NCBI RefSeq assembly: GCF_013488225.1
Contig: NZ_CP041241.1
Coordinates: 434,001-498,000, forward strand
Reading direction: 5' to 3'
Length of the DNA: 64,000 nt
Source: Sinorhizobium mexicanum
GTDB lineage: Bacteria; Pseudomonadota; Alphaproteobacteria; Rhizobiales; Rhizobiaceae
Positions within the stretch are counted from its first letter, which is position 1. Every line of letters starts with the position of its first letter. Positions 1 to 9,054 of this stretch are shown here, in pieces. The translations under genes and the position numbers were made by a program. Under the pieces are notes generated by a model. That model saw only the letters and a list, made by a program, of their open reading frames with translations. It searched no databases and was not told where the DNA came from.

Positions 1-1
1 G

Positions 2-646
2 CTGCTGCTCGTGGTCAAGGAGCCCGAGCGACCGCAGGAGCTTCGACGCGTTCGCATGCCGTTCCACAAGGATGAACTGGGGCGTCTCGGCAAATCCTAC
101 TGGTGGGTCGTGGCCGTCGCTACCCTGTTTACGCTCGCCCGCTTCAGCGAGGCATTCCTCATCCTGAAGGCACAGTCGATCGGCACGCCGATAGCTTTGG
201 TGCCGCTTGCGCTGGTTCTAATGAGCCTGGCCTATTCGCTCTCGGCCTATCCCGCCGGCGTCCTCTCAGACAAGGTGGACCGGTTCACCATTCTCGTTAT
301 CGGTCTCGTGCTGCTGGTCTGCGCCGATCTCACCCTGGCGTTCGCGCAAAGTGCCATCAGCGCCGGATTCGGTGTCGCTCTCTGGGGCCTGCACATGGGG
401 TTCACGCAGGGGCTGCTGGCGAAGCTGATTGCCGATACATCGCCTGCGGAATTGCGCGGCACGGCCTTCGGCATGTTCAATTTGATCACCGGGCTGGCTC
501 TGCTGCTTGCCAGTGTCATCGCGGGTGCGCTTTGGGATCTCGCAGGGCCGCAAGGAACGTTCCTCGCGGGCGCGGGATTCGCGGCGCTGACTATGATGGG
601 GTTGGTGATGGTCCGCGCCCGGCTCTCTGCACAGGCCAGTGCCTGA
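2..646 (+). CDS. MFS transporter, C-terminal part (5' end outside window)
   Basis: The reading frame is open from base 2, so the gene begins upstream of the window; 214 residues remain. They form about six hydrophobic segments with the cytoplasmic loop motif AGVLSDKVDR, typical of the second half of a major facilitator superfamily permease. A charged linker (residues 4-30) before the first visible segment fits the central loop. The substrate cannot be told. A GTG at base 11 is an internal codon rather than a start, because the protein would begin inside the central loop. The gene ends with TGA and is followed by about 175 bases without a gene. Confidence 0.85.
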   Translation: MLLVVKEPERPQELRRVRMPFHKDELGRLGKSYWWVVAVATLFTLARFSEAFLILKAQSIGTPIALVPLALVLMSLAYSLSAYPAGVLSDKVDRFTILVIGLVLLVCADLTLAFAQSAISAGFGVALWGLHMGFTQGLLAKLIADTSPAELRGTAFGMFNLITGLALLLASVIAGALWDLAGPQGTFLAGAGFAALTMMGLVMVRARLSAQASA

Positions 647-821
647 CACGAGGTAGCAGCACAAAATAGATCGAGCTGACCTCAGAGCAAGGATACGGAG
701 CTGCAAATGTACGACTCAGATGCCTTCCTTACACACGCGATCGGTAGCCTTGCCCGGACCAATTGGGAGGGAATGCGACTGGACCGGCTGATTACCAGGA
801 TTTTGTAAGGGCCGGTCCGGA

Positions 822-1823
822 ATGGCGGCGTCGTTCTTTTCTGTCGTTACCGCATCGATCTCAGCGCATCCGCTCGCTTCGGTGGCAACGCAGAGGGCGC
901 GAACGTGGGCGGCCGTTCACGATTCGCGCTTCAGCCGGTTCGCTCTGGATCTCCTTGATCCCTCGCGCCCGGACATGCGCTTCCTCGCTCTTCTGGCTGT
1001 CGTCCTCTTCGGTATCTTGGAAGACGTTGTTAGCGGCGATCCTTTGGTCAGGGCCGACACAGCAATCTACAATGCTCTCCAGGACCTGCGGACAGCACCC
1101 GGCGACGCGGTGATGATCGCGGTCACCGAATTGGGCGACACCTTCGTCGTCGTAGCTGTGACAATTGCGGTGTTGCTCTGGTTCGCCTGGAATCGCGCGT
1201 GGCGAACGTCGGCATTCTGGTTGCTTGCGATCGCCGGAGCTTCCGCGATCATCACGGTGATCAAGATTACCCTTCATCGCACGCGTCCAGCGGAGTCGCT
1301 TTACACGGGCTCCAGCGCATTCTCCTTTCCGAGCGGCCACAGCACCGCCAACACCGTCCTCTACGGGTTCCTCGCCTTCCTGGTTGCACTCGGGTTGCGC
1401 CGGGCCTGGCGTCTTCCCGTCGCGTTTACGGCCACATTCGTCGCGCTGCTGATCGCGTTTTCGCGCCTCTATCTGGGGGCCCACTGGTTCTCCGATGTGA
1501 CCGGAGGATTGGCATTCGGGACTGCCTGGATCGCTGTGCTCGGTTTCACCTACCTCCGCAAGCCGGCTGAGCCTTACGGCGCGATCGGACTTGCGACTGT
1601 CAGCGCTACGGCGCTCAGTCTCGCGGGAGGCTTGAACGTCTATCGGCATCATTCCCTTGACGCCGAACGTTACGCCTTCAAACCGGTGGTGCGCACGATG
1701 ACGGCGGGTGAATGGCGTACGAACGGTTGGCAACGGCTTCCATCTAACCGCATCGATATGTTTGGCGAGATCGAGGAACCCTTGACGATCCAGTGGGCCG
1801 GCGGCCTGCCAGCAATCCAGTAG
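822..1823 (+). CDS. PAP2-family phosphatase with truncated LssY C-terminal domain
   Basis: This is an integral membrane lipid-phosphate phosphatase of the PAP2 superfamily, 333 residues as read. All three signature blocks are present: K148 to R155-P156, PSGH at 170-173, and SR at 214-215 with H221 and D225. About six membrane segments surround them. From about residue 265 the sequence changes to the start of an LssY_C domain (W-x-RLPSNRIDMFGE), which is cut by a TAG at 1821-1823. The same frame continues with the rest of that domain downstream. In related proteins PAP2 and LssY_C occur as one polypeptide, often after a DedA domain that is absent here. The phosphatase part may still work. Confidence 0.8.
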   Translation: MAASFFSVVTASISAHPLASVATQRARTWAAVHDSRFSRFALDLLDPSRPDMRFLALLAVVLFGILEDVVSGDPLVRADTAIYNALQDLRTAPGDAVMIAVTELGDTFVVVAVTIAVLLWFAWNRAWRTSAFWLLAIAGASAIITVIKITLHRTRPAESLYTGSSAFSFPSGHSTANTVLYGFLAFLVALGLRRAWRLPVAFTATFVALLIAFSRLYLGAHWFSDVTGGLAFGTAWIAVLGFTYLRKPAEPYGAIGLATVSATALSLAGGLNVYRHHSLDAERYAFKPVVRTMTAGEWRTNGWQRLPSNRIDMFGEIEEPLTIQWAGGLPAIQ

Positions 1824-1826
1824 GAC

Positions 1827-2261
1827 TTGCAGACCAAGGGTTGGCACATGCCTGCACCATGGACCGCGACAAACGCGCTCGGCTGGCTCACAAACAAGGC
1901 TGCTCCCGTCGAATTGCCGGTCGTTCCTCGTCTCAGGAGCGGTAGGCTTCCGGGCCTCACCCTTGTGCTGCCCAACGACAAAATGCCGGAGGCATCGCGC
2001 TTCGTTCTGCGGCTGTGGGCAGGTGACTTCGAATTATCAGGTGAGAGTTCGTCCAACCTCTGGATTGGCTCGGTGGTGGAAGAGCATTTCGATCGCCCGA
2101 TTTCTCTCGTTACTATCTCTGAAACCCGGTCGGACGCGAATGCGCCGCGCGATCTGCTTCTCGGCGCAGCTCAGTCAGCGCGGCCCGTCGCGAGTACCGG
2201 TTCTGCAGGAAGCAACAACTGGGATGGTCGCATTTTGCTGCTGGATGACAATTCGCCGTAA
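1827..2261 (+). pseudogene. LssY C-terminal domain, separated by an in-frame TAG
   Basis: This stretch is in the same frame as the preceding PAP2 gene and directly continues its LssY_C domain (AKGWHMPAPW-like core, then the VLPNDK and FVLRLWAG blocks). Only the TAG at 1821-1823 separates them. No ribosome site precedes the TTG at 1827, so independent translation is unlikely. It is best read as the 3' part of a gene broken by a single nonsense change, or by a base-calling error. Everything else in the frame is intact to the TAA, suggesting a recent event. Confidence 0.7.
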
Positions 2262-2401
2262 ACCATCGCCCGCTACGTGCTGCGCAACCGCCGACGCATC
2301 TCGTTCCAGCCGCCCAGTTGGGCCCTCAGCCCCGATGGTCGTCTCGGCTTTTCCGCGTGACGTTCGCGGGATAGTTTCATGGGCCAAGCATGGAGGTCGA
2401 G

Positions 2402-3427
2402 ATGGGAACGGATGGACTTGTCGGCGTCGTGACGCGTGCCTTCGTGGTTGGAATTCTTGAGCTTGGCTCTATAGGTGTCGCTCTCGCGGACACCACGATC
2501 CTGAACGTGTCCTACGATTCGACGCGAACGCTTTATAAGGAATTCAATGCCGCCTTCGCGGAAAAATGGGAGAGAGATACAGGAGAGACGGTGACTATCC
2601 AGACCTCTCATGGCGGCTCCGGAAAACAGGCGCGACTGGTGATCGACGGGCTTGAAGCAGACGTGGTAACACTGGCGCTCGAGGCCGATGTCGATGCGAT
2701 CGCCGCGGCGACTGGCAAGATCCCGGCCAATTGGAAAAGCCGCCTACCAAACAACAGCGCTCCCTATACCTCGACGATCGTCTTCCTGGTCCGCAAGGGC
2801 AACCCGAAAGGCATCAGGGATTGGGGAGACCTGACGAAGGAAGGCATTCAGATCATTGCCCCGAACCCGAAGACCTCGGGCGGTGCCCGTTGGAACTTCC
2901 TGGCGGCCTGGGCCTGGGCGCGTGCCGCTAACAATGGCGATGAGGCCAAGGCGCGGGAATATGTCGCGCAACTCTTCAAGCATGTTCTCGTTCTCGACAC
3001 TGGCGCCTGGGGTGCAATGACCACCTTTGTCCAGCGCGGTTTTGGCGACGTGCTGCTCACCTGGGAAAACGAGGCCTATCTGGCGCTCGAGGAACTTGGC
3101 CCACGCAATTTCGAGATCGTCACGCCGTCGATTTCGATCAAGGCCGAACCGCCTGTGGCACTCATCGACGGCAATGTCGACAACAAGGGCACGCGCAAGG
3201 TGGCGGAAGCCTATCTCAACTATCTCTACAGCGATGTTGGGCAGAAGATCGTCGCCAAGCATTACTACCGCCCCTACAGGCCCGAACTTGCCGATCCTCA
3301 GGACATCGCCCGCTTCGCCGATCTCAAAATGGTTACGATTGACGAATTCGGAGGTTGGCAGGAAGCTCAACGGAAATTCTTCGACACTGGCGGGATTTTC
3401 GATGAGATCTATATGCCGCGTCGATAG
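2402..3427 (+). CDS. sbp: sulfate/thiosulfate-binding periplasmic protein
   Basis: This is a substrate-binding protein of the sulfate ABC importer family. The mature part begins near ADTTILNVSYDSTR, the conserved N-terminus of Sbp/CysP, and keeps the family blocks TSHGGSGKQARLVIDG, PNPKTSGGARWNFL, VLDTGAWGAMTTFVQRG and GDVLLTWENEA. The N-terminus is hydrophobic but a weak signal peptide. ATG 2402 is preferred because GGAGG lies five bases upstream; an in-frame ATG at 2390 is the alternative. cysA follows after 73 bases, but the permeases CysT and CysW, normally between binding protein and ATPase, are missing. Transport would need permeases from elsewhere. Confidence 0.88.
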   Translation: MGTDGLVGVVTRAFVVGILELGSIGVALADTTILNVSYDSTRTLYKEFNAAFAEKWERDTGETVTIQTSHGGSGKQARLVIDGLEADVVTLALEADVDAIAAATGKIPANWKSRLPNNSAPYTSTIVFLVRKGNPKGIRDWGDLTKEGIQIIAPNPKTSGGARWNFLAAWAWARAANNGDEAKAREYVAQLFKHVLVLDTGAWGAMTTFVQRGFGDVLLTWENEAYLALEELGPRNFEIVTPSISIKAEPPVALIDGNVDNKGTRKVAEAYLNYLYSDVGQKIVAKHYYRPYRPELADPQDIARFADLKMVTIDEFGGWQEAQRKFFDTGGIFDEIYMPRR

Positions 3428-3500
3428 GGTTAGGTTCTAGGCAGCCAAGCGTTGAACTCGCCACGGCAATGCGAGCCGGCATTGAAAGGACGAGACATTC

Positions 3501-4544
3501 ATGGAAGTCCGCGTCCAGAAGTTGCGCAAGGAATTCGGCCGCTTTCCGGCGCTCGTCGATGTCAGCCTCGATATTCACTCCGGCGAACTGATTGCGCTGC
3601 TCGGTCCCTCCGGCTCGGGCAAGACAACGCTGCTCAGGCTCATCGCCGGCCTCGAAAGCCCGACCGAAGGCATGATCTTCTTCGATGCGGACGACGCATC
3701 GAAGAAGACGGTGCAGGAAAGAAACATCGGCTTCGTCTTCCAGCACTACGCCCTCTTCCGCCACATGACCGTGCTCGACAATGTTGCCTTCGGTTTGAAG
3801 GTGCGGCCCAGCAAGATGCGGCCGCCGGCCGACGAGATCCGCCGGCGGGCGCTTGATCTCATCGAACTGGTGCAGCTCTCGGGGCTTGAAAAACGCTATC
3901 CGGCGCAGCTTTCCGGTGGCCAGCGACAGCGGGTGGCGCTGGCTCGTGCCATGGCCGTCAAACCCAACGTTCTCCTACTCGACGAGCCCTTCGGCGCGCT
4001 GGACGCAAAGGTGCGCAAGGAACTCCGCCGGTGGCTGCGCGATATCCACGATCGGACTGGTCACACCACGGTTTTCGTCACCCACGACCAGGAGGAGGCA
4101 CTCGAGCTCGCCGACCGGGTTGTCGTGATGAACAAGGGTGTAATCGAGCAGGTCGGCACGCCAGACGAGATCTACGATTACCCGGTTTCTACCTTTGTGT
4201 ACGGCTTCATCGGTCAGTCGAACTGCCTGAAGGTGACGCTTGCGAGTGGCGAGATCTGGTTCGATGAGCGGCCGATCGGCCTCAGCGCGACAAACGAACC
4301 GGATGGGCCGGCAACCCTCTATTTTCGGCCGCACGATGTCGAACTTGTCGACGGTGCCGGTAGCTGTTTCACTGGCCGCGTTACCGCAGGCCGGCGCGTG
4401 GCGGGCACGCGCCACCTGGAATTGGATGTCGGCAAGGAACAGTCTTCGGTCGAGATCGAGTTGTCGCCCGAGCGTGCCTCCTCGGCTGATCGCGCCGATA
4501 TAGCCTTCCGACCCACCAAGTGGGAGTTGTTTCGCGGCGGGTAG
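3501..4544 (+). CDS. cysA: sulfate/thiosulfate ABC transporter ATP-binding protein
   Basis: This is the ATPase of a CysA-type importer, 347 residues, normal length for the family. Walker A (GPSGSGKTT) is at 35-43, the Q-loop glutamine at 81, the signature LSGGQRQR at 137-144, Walker B ending DEP near 161-163, and the switch histidine at 195. The C-terminal region after about residue 240 is the TOBE-like regulatory domain. It follows the sulfate-binding gene in the same orientation and is presumably co-transcribed. The absence of membrane subunits on either side is odd and suggests that two genes were lost from a sbp-cysT-cysW-cysA operon. Confidence 0.9.
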   Translation: MEVRVQKLRKEFGRFPALVDVSLDIHSGELIALLGPSGSGKTTLLRLIAGLESPTEGMIFFDADDASKKTVQERNIGFVFQHYALFRHMTVLDNVAFGLKVRPSKMRPPADEIRRRALDLIELVQLSGLEKRYPAQLSGGQRQRVALARAMAVKPNVLLLDEPFGALDAKVRKELRRWLRDIHDRTGHTTVFVTHDQEEALELADRVVVMNKGVIEQVGTPDEIYDYPVSTFVYGFIGQSNCLKVTLASGEIWFDERPIGLSATNEPDGPATLYFRPHDVELVDGAGSCFTGRVTAGRRVAGTRHLELDVGKEQSSVEIELSPERASSADRADIAFRPTKWELFRGG

Positions 4545-4683
4545 CTGGTGGCCTTCGGTTCACGACATCGATTTCGACCTCTCCAGCGTGCGCCATCACA
4601 GACTGGGGAGCCACGGTGGCAAAAAATTCCCGGATGGAGGTCAAAGAGAATGGGTCATTCCCAAGATCATGTCGGCTGCGTCA

Positions 4684-4850
4684 TCTAGACCTCTGATGGC
4701 GGCTGCGGCAAGCAGGCTCGGTCGGTGACGACGGCCTCGAGGCGGACGTCGTGACGCCGGCGCTTGAAGCCGATATCGACACGATAGCCAAGCTGCCGCG
4801 ACGCAGGGGCTTATCCGTTTGCCCATGGAAGGATATCGACATCGCGAGGT
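4684..4850 (+). pseudogene. decayed second copy of a sulfate-binding protein gene
   Basis: The DNA from about 4684 to 4790 aligns base for base with positions 2597-2700 of the intact sbp gene. It encodes GGCGKQARS, then after a frameshift DGLEADVVTPALEADIDTIA, against GGSGKQAR and DGLEADVVTLALEADVDAIA in the gene. Similarity fades by about 4850. There is no open frame and no start, so this is a relic. It is not a recent duplicate, since many silent positions differ; it may be all that remains of an older or foreign transporter locus. Confidence 0.75.
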
Positions 4851-5004
4851 CACTGGCGCGGCCGGGAAGGTGAGGGCGGCTCGTTCCATTCACTCGCTAC
4901 CGATGGGTGACATTCTTGAGGAGTAGCTGGCTTACCCGCCAGCATCTTGCACTGGTCTTGAAGCTTCCTATCTCTGGTGCCATTCCTCGACATGGAGCCT
5001 CGAG

Positions 5005-5181
5005 ATGGATGAGCCGACACCACAAGATCTTCCCCACCACGAAATCGAAGTTATCCCGCCAGAGCGGGATGAGGGAGACTCGCGAAACGCCGTGACGTGC
5101 CTCTGTTGTCAAAAGAAGCGCTTGGCCTCGCGAATGGATGTCGACGGTTGTGGCATATGCGAGGAATGCCTCGCGCCATGA
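5005..5181 (+). CDS. 58-residue four-cysteine (zinc-ribbon-like) protein
   Basis: The ATG at 5005 is preceded by GGAG seven bases away and opens a 58-codon frame ending at TGA 5179-5181. The first 30 residues are acidic and proline-rich. The second half holds the cysteine pattern C32-L-C34-C35, then C49-G-I-C52-E-E-C55, which resembles a small treble-clef or zinc-ribbon knuckle. No family was recognised. A six-base inverted repeat (4926-4943, GCTGGC/GCCAGC) lies in the leader. Function is unknown; a metal-binding or nucleic-acid-binding adaptor is a guess from the cysteines only. Confidence 0.55.
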   Translation: MDEPTPQDLPHHEIEVIPPERDEGDSRNAVTCLCCQKKRLASRMDVDGCGICEECLAP

Positions 5182-5332
5182 CGCCGTCGGCGTCAGAGTT
5201 ACCGTCGGAGGTGCTGATCAAGTTCGGGAAGCCCTCGCGGAGCTTCGCGACGGCTATGTGCAAGGAACCTTCGACGGTCGTCTATGCGGCGCGATCATCA
5301 GACGGTCAGCAGATGGGAGACGGACCTGGCTC

Positions 5333-5645
5333 TATGGCGGGGGCCACGTCGGCGGACACAACCTGCTTGCGGAGATTTTCGATAGACGGGCGCTGCTGTC
5401 CGTCGGCACGGCTGCGCATGGTAAACGCGTAGAGCGTGGCTGTGTTTATGTTGCGCCGCCGATCGCCACTTTGTTGTCATCAATGACGTAAGGCTCGGGC
5501 CGGAGCCTCGGGTATGCATGACTCGGCCGGCAAACAAACCTCTCTTTCATTCTGCGGAGCGAGCAACGGACCCCGTGAAATCGCTTTGATACTCACCGGA
5601 ATGTTGAACGATTGCGGCGGAACCTGCCTCGCCCAGGCCGGTTAG
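5333..5645 (+). pseudogene. cheB-type methylesterase relic with two frameshifts
   Basis: Three successive frames together read like the CheB methylesterase domain. First comes HVGGHNLLAEIF through GKRVERGCVYVAPP. After a frameshift near 5465 follow DRHFVVINDVRLGPEPR and TRPANKPLFHSAERA. After a second near 5570 come GPREIALILTGMLNDCGG and a TAG at 5643-5645. These match the order YVAPPDHHLL, RLGRGPRENRHRPA, PLFRSAA, GVVLTGMLDDG in intact CheB proteins. The N-terminal catalytic GASAGG part and the C-terminus are missing. It is dead as a protein-glutamate methylesterase. Confidence 0.75.
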
Positions 5646-5666
5646 ATGAACCGAGAGGTAGAAGCC

Positions 5667-6731
5667 ATGGCAAAGCTCGGTGTCCTGACGTTTCACCGCT
5701 GCATCAACTACGGGTCGTTCTGGCAAGCACTCTGCCTCGTGCAGGGGCTTCGTTCGCTCGGCGCCCAACCCGTGGTTCTCGACCATCGTTCCGACCGTAT
5801 CAGCCGCGCCGAATGGCGCTGTGCGCTCCAGCCGCTGCTGCCCGCGAGGACCGCGCGACCGGACATCTCGCTTTACGCCTCGAAGATCAGGAAATTCCTG
5901 AACGCATTCGCATCGTTTCCGCTCAGTGCAGCCTTTGCGCTTGAGGAGCCACTCGCCCCGGAAGATTGCGATCTGGTCGTCGTGGGCAGCGACGAAGTCT
6001 GGAACCTTCGCCATCCCTGGTACGGCGGAGTTCCGCTCTTCTATGGCGAAGGCCTTTCCGCAAAGAGGATCGTTTCCTATGCGGCCACGTTCGGAAGTCA
6101 TCCCGCCGCGAACGGGCTTGAGAGCTATTGGGCGGACAAGCTGCAAAAATTTCACGCCATTTCCGTGCGCGACGAGAATTCAAGGATAATTATCGAAAGG
6201 GCGCTTGGACGTGAGGCCGTACTCGTCCTTGATCCCTGCCTGCAATTCCCGGAGACGATCCCGACTCGTCGAAGCGTTGCCGATCGCCGCCCCTACGTTG
6301 CCGTTTACGGCCACTCATTCCCATTGTGGTTTCAACACGAGGTTTGCCGCTCGGCAGAATCGCGCTCGCTCCCGCTGGTCAGCATAGGTTATCGCAACGA
6401 TTGGGCGGACGAGCAGTGGCTCGACGGCGGGCCCTACGAATTCGCGGGCTTCATCGCCGGTGCCGAGGCTGTCGCCACGAACTTCTTTCACGGCTGCGTA
6501 TTCGCGCTCCTCAACGCCAAACCGTTTGTCTGCGCCCTTTCTGACTACCGTTCCAATAAGATTTGCGACCTCACGCGCCTGGTCGGTGCGCAACGGCACG
6601 TGATGTCGCAGAAGACGCCTCCGGCGGACTATGAAACTATTCTTGGCGAAGCGCCGGACCAGGCCATCGCCGATCGACTAGCCGACCTTCGCCGCCAATC
6701 GCGGAACTATCTGACCGATGCCCTCAACTGA
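5667..6731 (+). CDS. polysaccharide pyruvyl transferase family protein
   Basis: A 354-residue protein of the polysaccharide pyruvyltransferase family, which moves pyruvate from phosphoenolpyruvate onto sugars as a ketal. Hallmarks are the N-terminal LTFHRCINYGSFWQAL block, the central VVGSDEVWN block, SVRDENS, and the C-terminal TNFFHGCVFALLN block with its conserved histidine. ATG 5667 is chosen over 5646 because a GAGAGG-like ribosome site precedes it and homology starts immediately. The next gene overlaps its end by 14 bases, so the two are translationally coupled. It probably decorates a surface saccharide; the acceptor is unknown. Confidence 0.85.
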   Translation: MAKLGVLTFHRCINYGSFWQALCLVQGLRSLGAQPVVLDHRSDRISRAEWRCALQPLLPARTARPDISLYASKIRKFLNAFASFPLSAAFALEEPLAPEDCDLVVVGSDEVWNLRHPWYGGVPLFYGEGLSAKRIVSYAATFGSHPAANGLESYWADKLQKFHAISVRDENSRIIIERALGREAVLVLDPCLQFPETIPTRRSVADRRPYVAVYGHSFPLWFQHEVCRSAESRSLPLVSIGYRNDWADEQWLDGGPYEFAGFIAGAEAVATNFFHGCVFALLNAKPFVCALSDYRSNKICDLTRLVGAQRHVMSQKTPPADYETILGEAPDQAIADRLADLRRQSRNYLTDALN

Positions 6732-8151
6732 ACGCCAGATGCCACCCGATGGCACCTCGCTCGCGCCGAAGCAGATGGACAGATCGGGCCTATGCATCGG
6801 CTGCGGCGCCTGCACTGCGCGATCTGACGCAAGGGCCACCGGCATGCGGCTTGATCATTACGGGCAATTCAAGCCGCCGGCATCCCACCACCCGCGCGGA
6901 TTCGCCCAACTGTGCCCGTTCTCGCCCGATGCCAAGAACGAAGACGATATCGCTCGTGAGCGGTTTGCATCGGCAAAACATTGCGATCCGCACATTGGGC
7001 GCTTCGAAGCCGCCTATGTGGGATATGTCCGCGAAAACACCTTTCGGACCGACGGCAGTTCCGGTGGCATGGCCAGTTGGACAGCGGTGGAGCTTCTGGA
7101 GACGAACCTGGTCGACGGCGTCGCTCATGTGGTTCCTCGAAGCGAGGACTCCGAGTTATTGTTCCACTACCGCCTGTCGCGAACCGCAGAGGACGTACGC
7201 GCAGGGGCGAAGTCGCGCTACTATCCGGTCGAGCTGTCCGGGGTCATTGATGAAATGAGCCGCTGTCCCGGTCGCTATGCAGTCGTCGGAATCCCCTGTT
7301 TCATCAAGGCCCTGCATCTCTTATGTCTGCAGGATCCGGTGCTGCGCGAGCGTGTCGCCTTTACGCTCGGCCTCTTCTGCGGACACATGAAGAGCACTCG
7401 TTTCGTTGAGAGCATCGCCTGGCAGCTGGGGGAAAAAGTCGAAGCTGTCGCGGATGTCGATTTCAGGGTCAAAGATGTCACCCGCCCTGCGAACTGGTAC
7501 ACGGCCCGGCTGCTGCTGAAGGACGGCAGCACGCGGAGCAAGGACTGGTGGCATCTAGCCGACGGGGACTGGGGAGCGGGATTCTTCCAGAACTCGGCAT
7601 GCAACTTTTGCGACGACGTCGTTGCCGAAACCGCGGACATTTCTTTTGGCGATGCCTGGGCAGAACCTTATGCCAGCGACGGTCGCGGAACGAATGTCGT
7701 CGTCGTTCGCTCTCCTCTGCTCCGACGCCTCGTCGACCACGCCCGTAATGAAGGGCGGCTGGAATTGCAGGAGGTCGACAGTGCATTCGTGGTCGGAACA
7801 CAGGCTGCCGGCTTCAGGCAGAGACGCGAAGGCCTCGCCTTTCGGCTGAGCCGGCCGCGCCGGGGCGTCACGCCGAAAAAGCGCGTCGCCCCACAAAGAG
7901 CCGGTCTTGTTCCCCGGCGGATGACGATCTACTGGTTGCGCAGTCTGGTCAGCGCGCAAAGCCACCGCGTGTTCCGACTTGCCAGAATATTGCATTGGCC
8001 GGCGATCTATACTCGGTGGGCTTCGACCATGCTCGCCTTTTACCAGGGAGTGACCTATTCGCGCGGCTGGATCGGAAAACTTGTCTCCCGCATCTGCCCG
8101 GAAATGGCCGACTCGGGCAGGACATCGAGCGACGATGAACCGGGCGCATAA
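6718..8151 (+). CDS. coenzyme F420 hydrogenase/dehydrogenase beta-subunit family protein (FrhB-like)
   Basis: A 477-residue FrhB-type protein. An N-terminal 4Fe-4S motif, C26-x2-C29-x2-C32, is followed by a CPF block, the two domains of the FrhB fold, and the conserved NSACNFCDD and ADISFGDAW blocks near residues 285-325. In bacteria without F420 such proteins sit beside pyruvyltransferases in polysaccharide loci, where they are thought to be flavin-dependent oxidoreductases; that role is inference. It overlaps the pyruvyltransferase gene by 14 bases. Its last 97 bases overlap the convergent glycoside hydrolase gene tail to tail. Confidence 0.85.
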   Translation: MPSTERQMPPDGTSLAPKQMDRSGLCIGCGACTARSDARATGMRLDHYGQFKPPASHHPRGFAQLCPFSPDAKNEDDIARERFASAKHCDPHIGRFEAAYVGYVRENTFRTDGSSGGMASWTAVELLETNLVDGVAHVVPRSEDSELLFHYRLSRTAEDVRAGAKSRYYPVELSGVIDEMSRCPGRYAVVGIPCFIKALHLLCLQDPVLRERVAFTLGLFCGHMKSTRFVESIAWQLGEKVEAVADVDFRVKDVTRPANWYTARLLLKDGSTRSKDWWHLADGDWGAGFFQNSACNFCDDVVAETADISFGDAWAEPYASDGRGTNVVVVRSPLLRRLVDHARNEGRLELQEVDSAFVVGTQAAGFRQRREGLAFRLSRPRRGVTPKKRVAPQRAGLVPRRMTIYWLRSLVSAQSHRVFRLARILHWPAIYTRWASTMLAFYQGVTYSRGWIGKLVSRICPEMADSGRTSSDDEPGA

Positions 8152-9026
8152 CGCCCCGTCATTTCCGCGCAGAAATCGGCGAATTCTTCCGGCATGACCG
8201 GCGCGCTTGTGTGGTGCGGCGCCATACCCCGGTGCTCGGGGGTAAAGCAGAACGTGATTGTGACGTCGAATTCTTCAAGGGCGGCCATTTGGCGATCGAA
8301 CCAGGCCAGCGCGTTAGGTCGGAAGCGGTCGGCCCAGGACAGGCCGGTGCGTAGGTGCGTGACGCCGAGGCGCTTCATCCATGAAACGGCGTCGTCAAGC
8401 CGGGGATCCTCGAAATGGAACCATTGCACGAGTCCGATCTCAGGCGTGTGCCGGGCAAACTCTTCCAGTGCCAGTTTGGGCATACCGTCTTCACGCAGGA
8501 GACCCATGTGGAAATGCCGGTAATAGGACGAGCCCTCGGCCTCTTTGTGTCGCGTGGTCGCACCCCAAGCGCGCGGCAGGTCGTAGAGGCTGTACCACTG
8601 GATCCGCTCGACCTTGCCTTTGAGCAACTCGGCGGTCTTCTGCAGCCCCCAAAGCTGGACTTCCTCGGCGCCGAAAGTCGAAACACCAACCTCACTGATC
8701 CATATCGGCAAATCGGTCACGGCGCGTATTTCCGCGAGCCTCAGTGGCCATTCCTCGATTTGCCAAAGATTCCAGTCAAGCGGAAAGCCATGAACCGCCA
8801 CGGCATCGACGTGGTCAAGGACGCCATAGGATTTCATCAGGGCCATGAAATCTGGATCGATCGGCGAAATTCCCCCTAGCACCCGCCTGAGGCCGGGATT
8901 GATGTCTCGGATCGCATTGGCAGCCAGCTTCGCCATATGTGCAAAACGACTCCAGTCCGGGTCGATCTCCGGATCCCAATGCGACTTGTTGTTCGGCTCG
9001 TTCCAGATCATGGCCGCTTCGATCAT
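8055..9026 (-). CDS. glycoside hydrolase, beta-xylosidase-like TIM barrel
   Basis: A 323-residue clan GH-A-type protein. The WNEPNN motif places the acid/base glutamate at residue 10 and WISEVG places the nucleophile at E112. After about residue 210 a second partial barrel-like segment follows (QWFHFEDP, then HLRTGLSWADRF). There is no signal peptide, so it probably acts in the cytoplasm. GGAGG ahead of ATG 9026 supports the start, although the WNEPN motif so close to the N-terminus is unusual and means the barrel is incomplete at that end. It is the third gene of a minus-strand set after inositol-3-phosphate synthase and a histidine phosphatase. The substrate is unknown. Confidence 0.75.
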   Translation of the reverse strand: MIEAAMIWNEPNNKSHWDPEIDPDWSRFAHMAKLAANAIRDINPGLRRVLGGISPIDPDFMALMKSYGVLDHVDAVAVHGFPLDWNLWQIEEWPLRLAEIRAVTDLPIWISEVGVSTFGAEEVQLWGLQKTAELLKGKVERIQWYSLYDLPRAWGATTRHKEAEGSSYYRHFHMGLLREDGMPKLALEEFARHTPEIGLVQWFHFEDPRLDDAVSWMKRLGVTHLRTGLSWADRFRPNALAWFDRQMAALEEFDVTITFCFTPEHRGMAPHHTSAPVMPEEFADFCAEMTGRYAPGSSSLDVLPESAISGQMRETSFPIQPRE

Positions 9027-9054
9027 CAGCGCCCTCCGTGTTTCTTCCGTTGCA

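Noticed and set aside
861..1847. Long minus-strand open frame (328 codons) opposite the PAP2 gene
   Set aside because: Low-complexity, charged translation with no motif; a typical GC-rich antisense shadow of a gene with clear PAP2 signatures.
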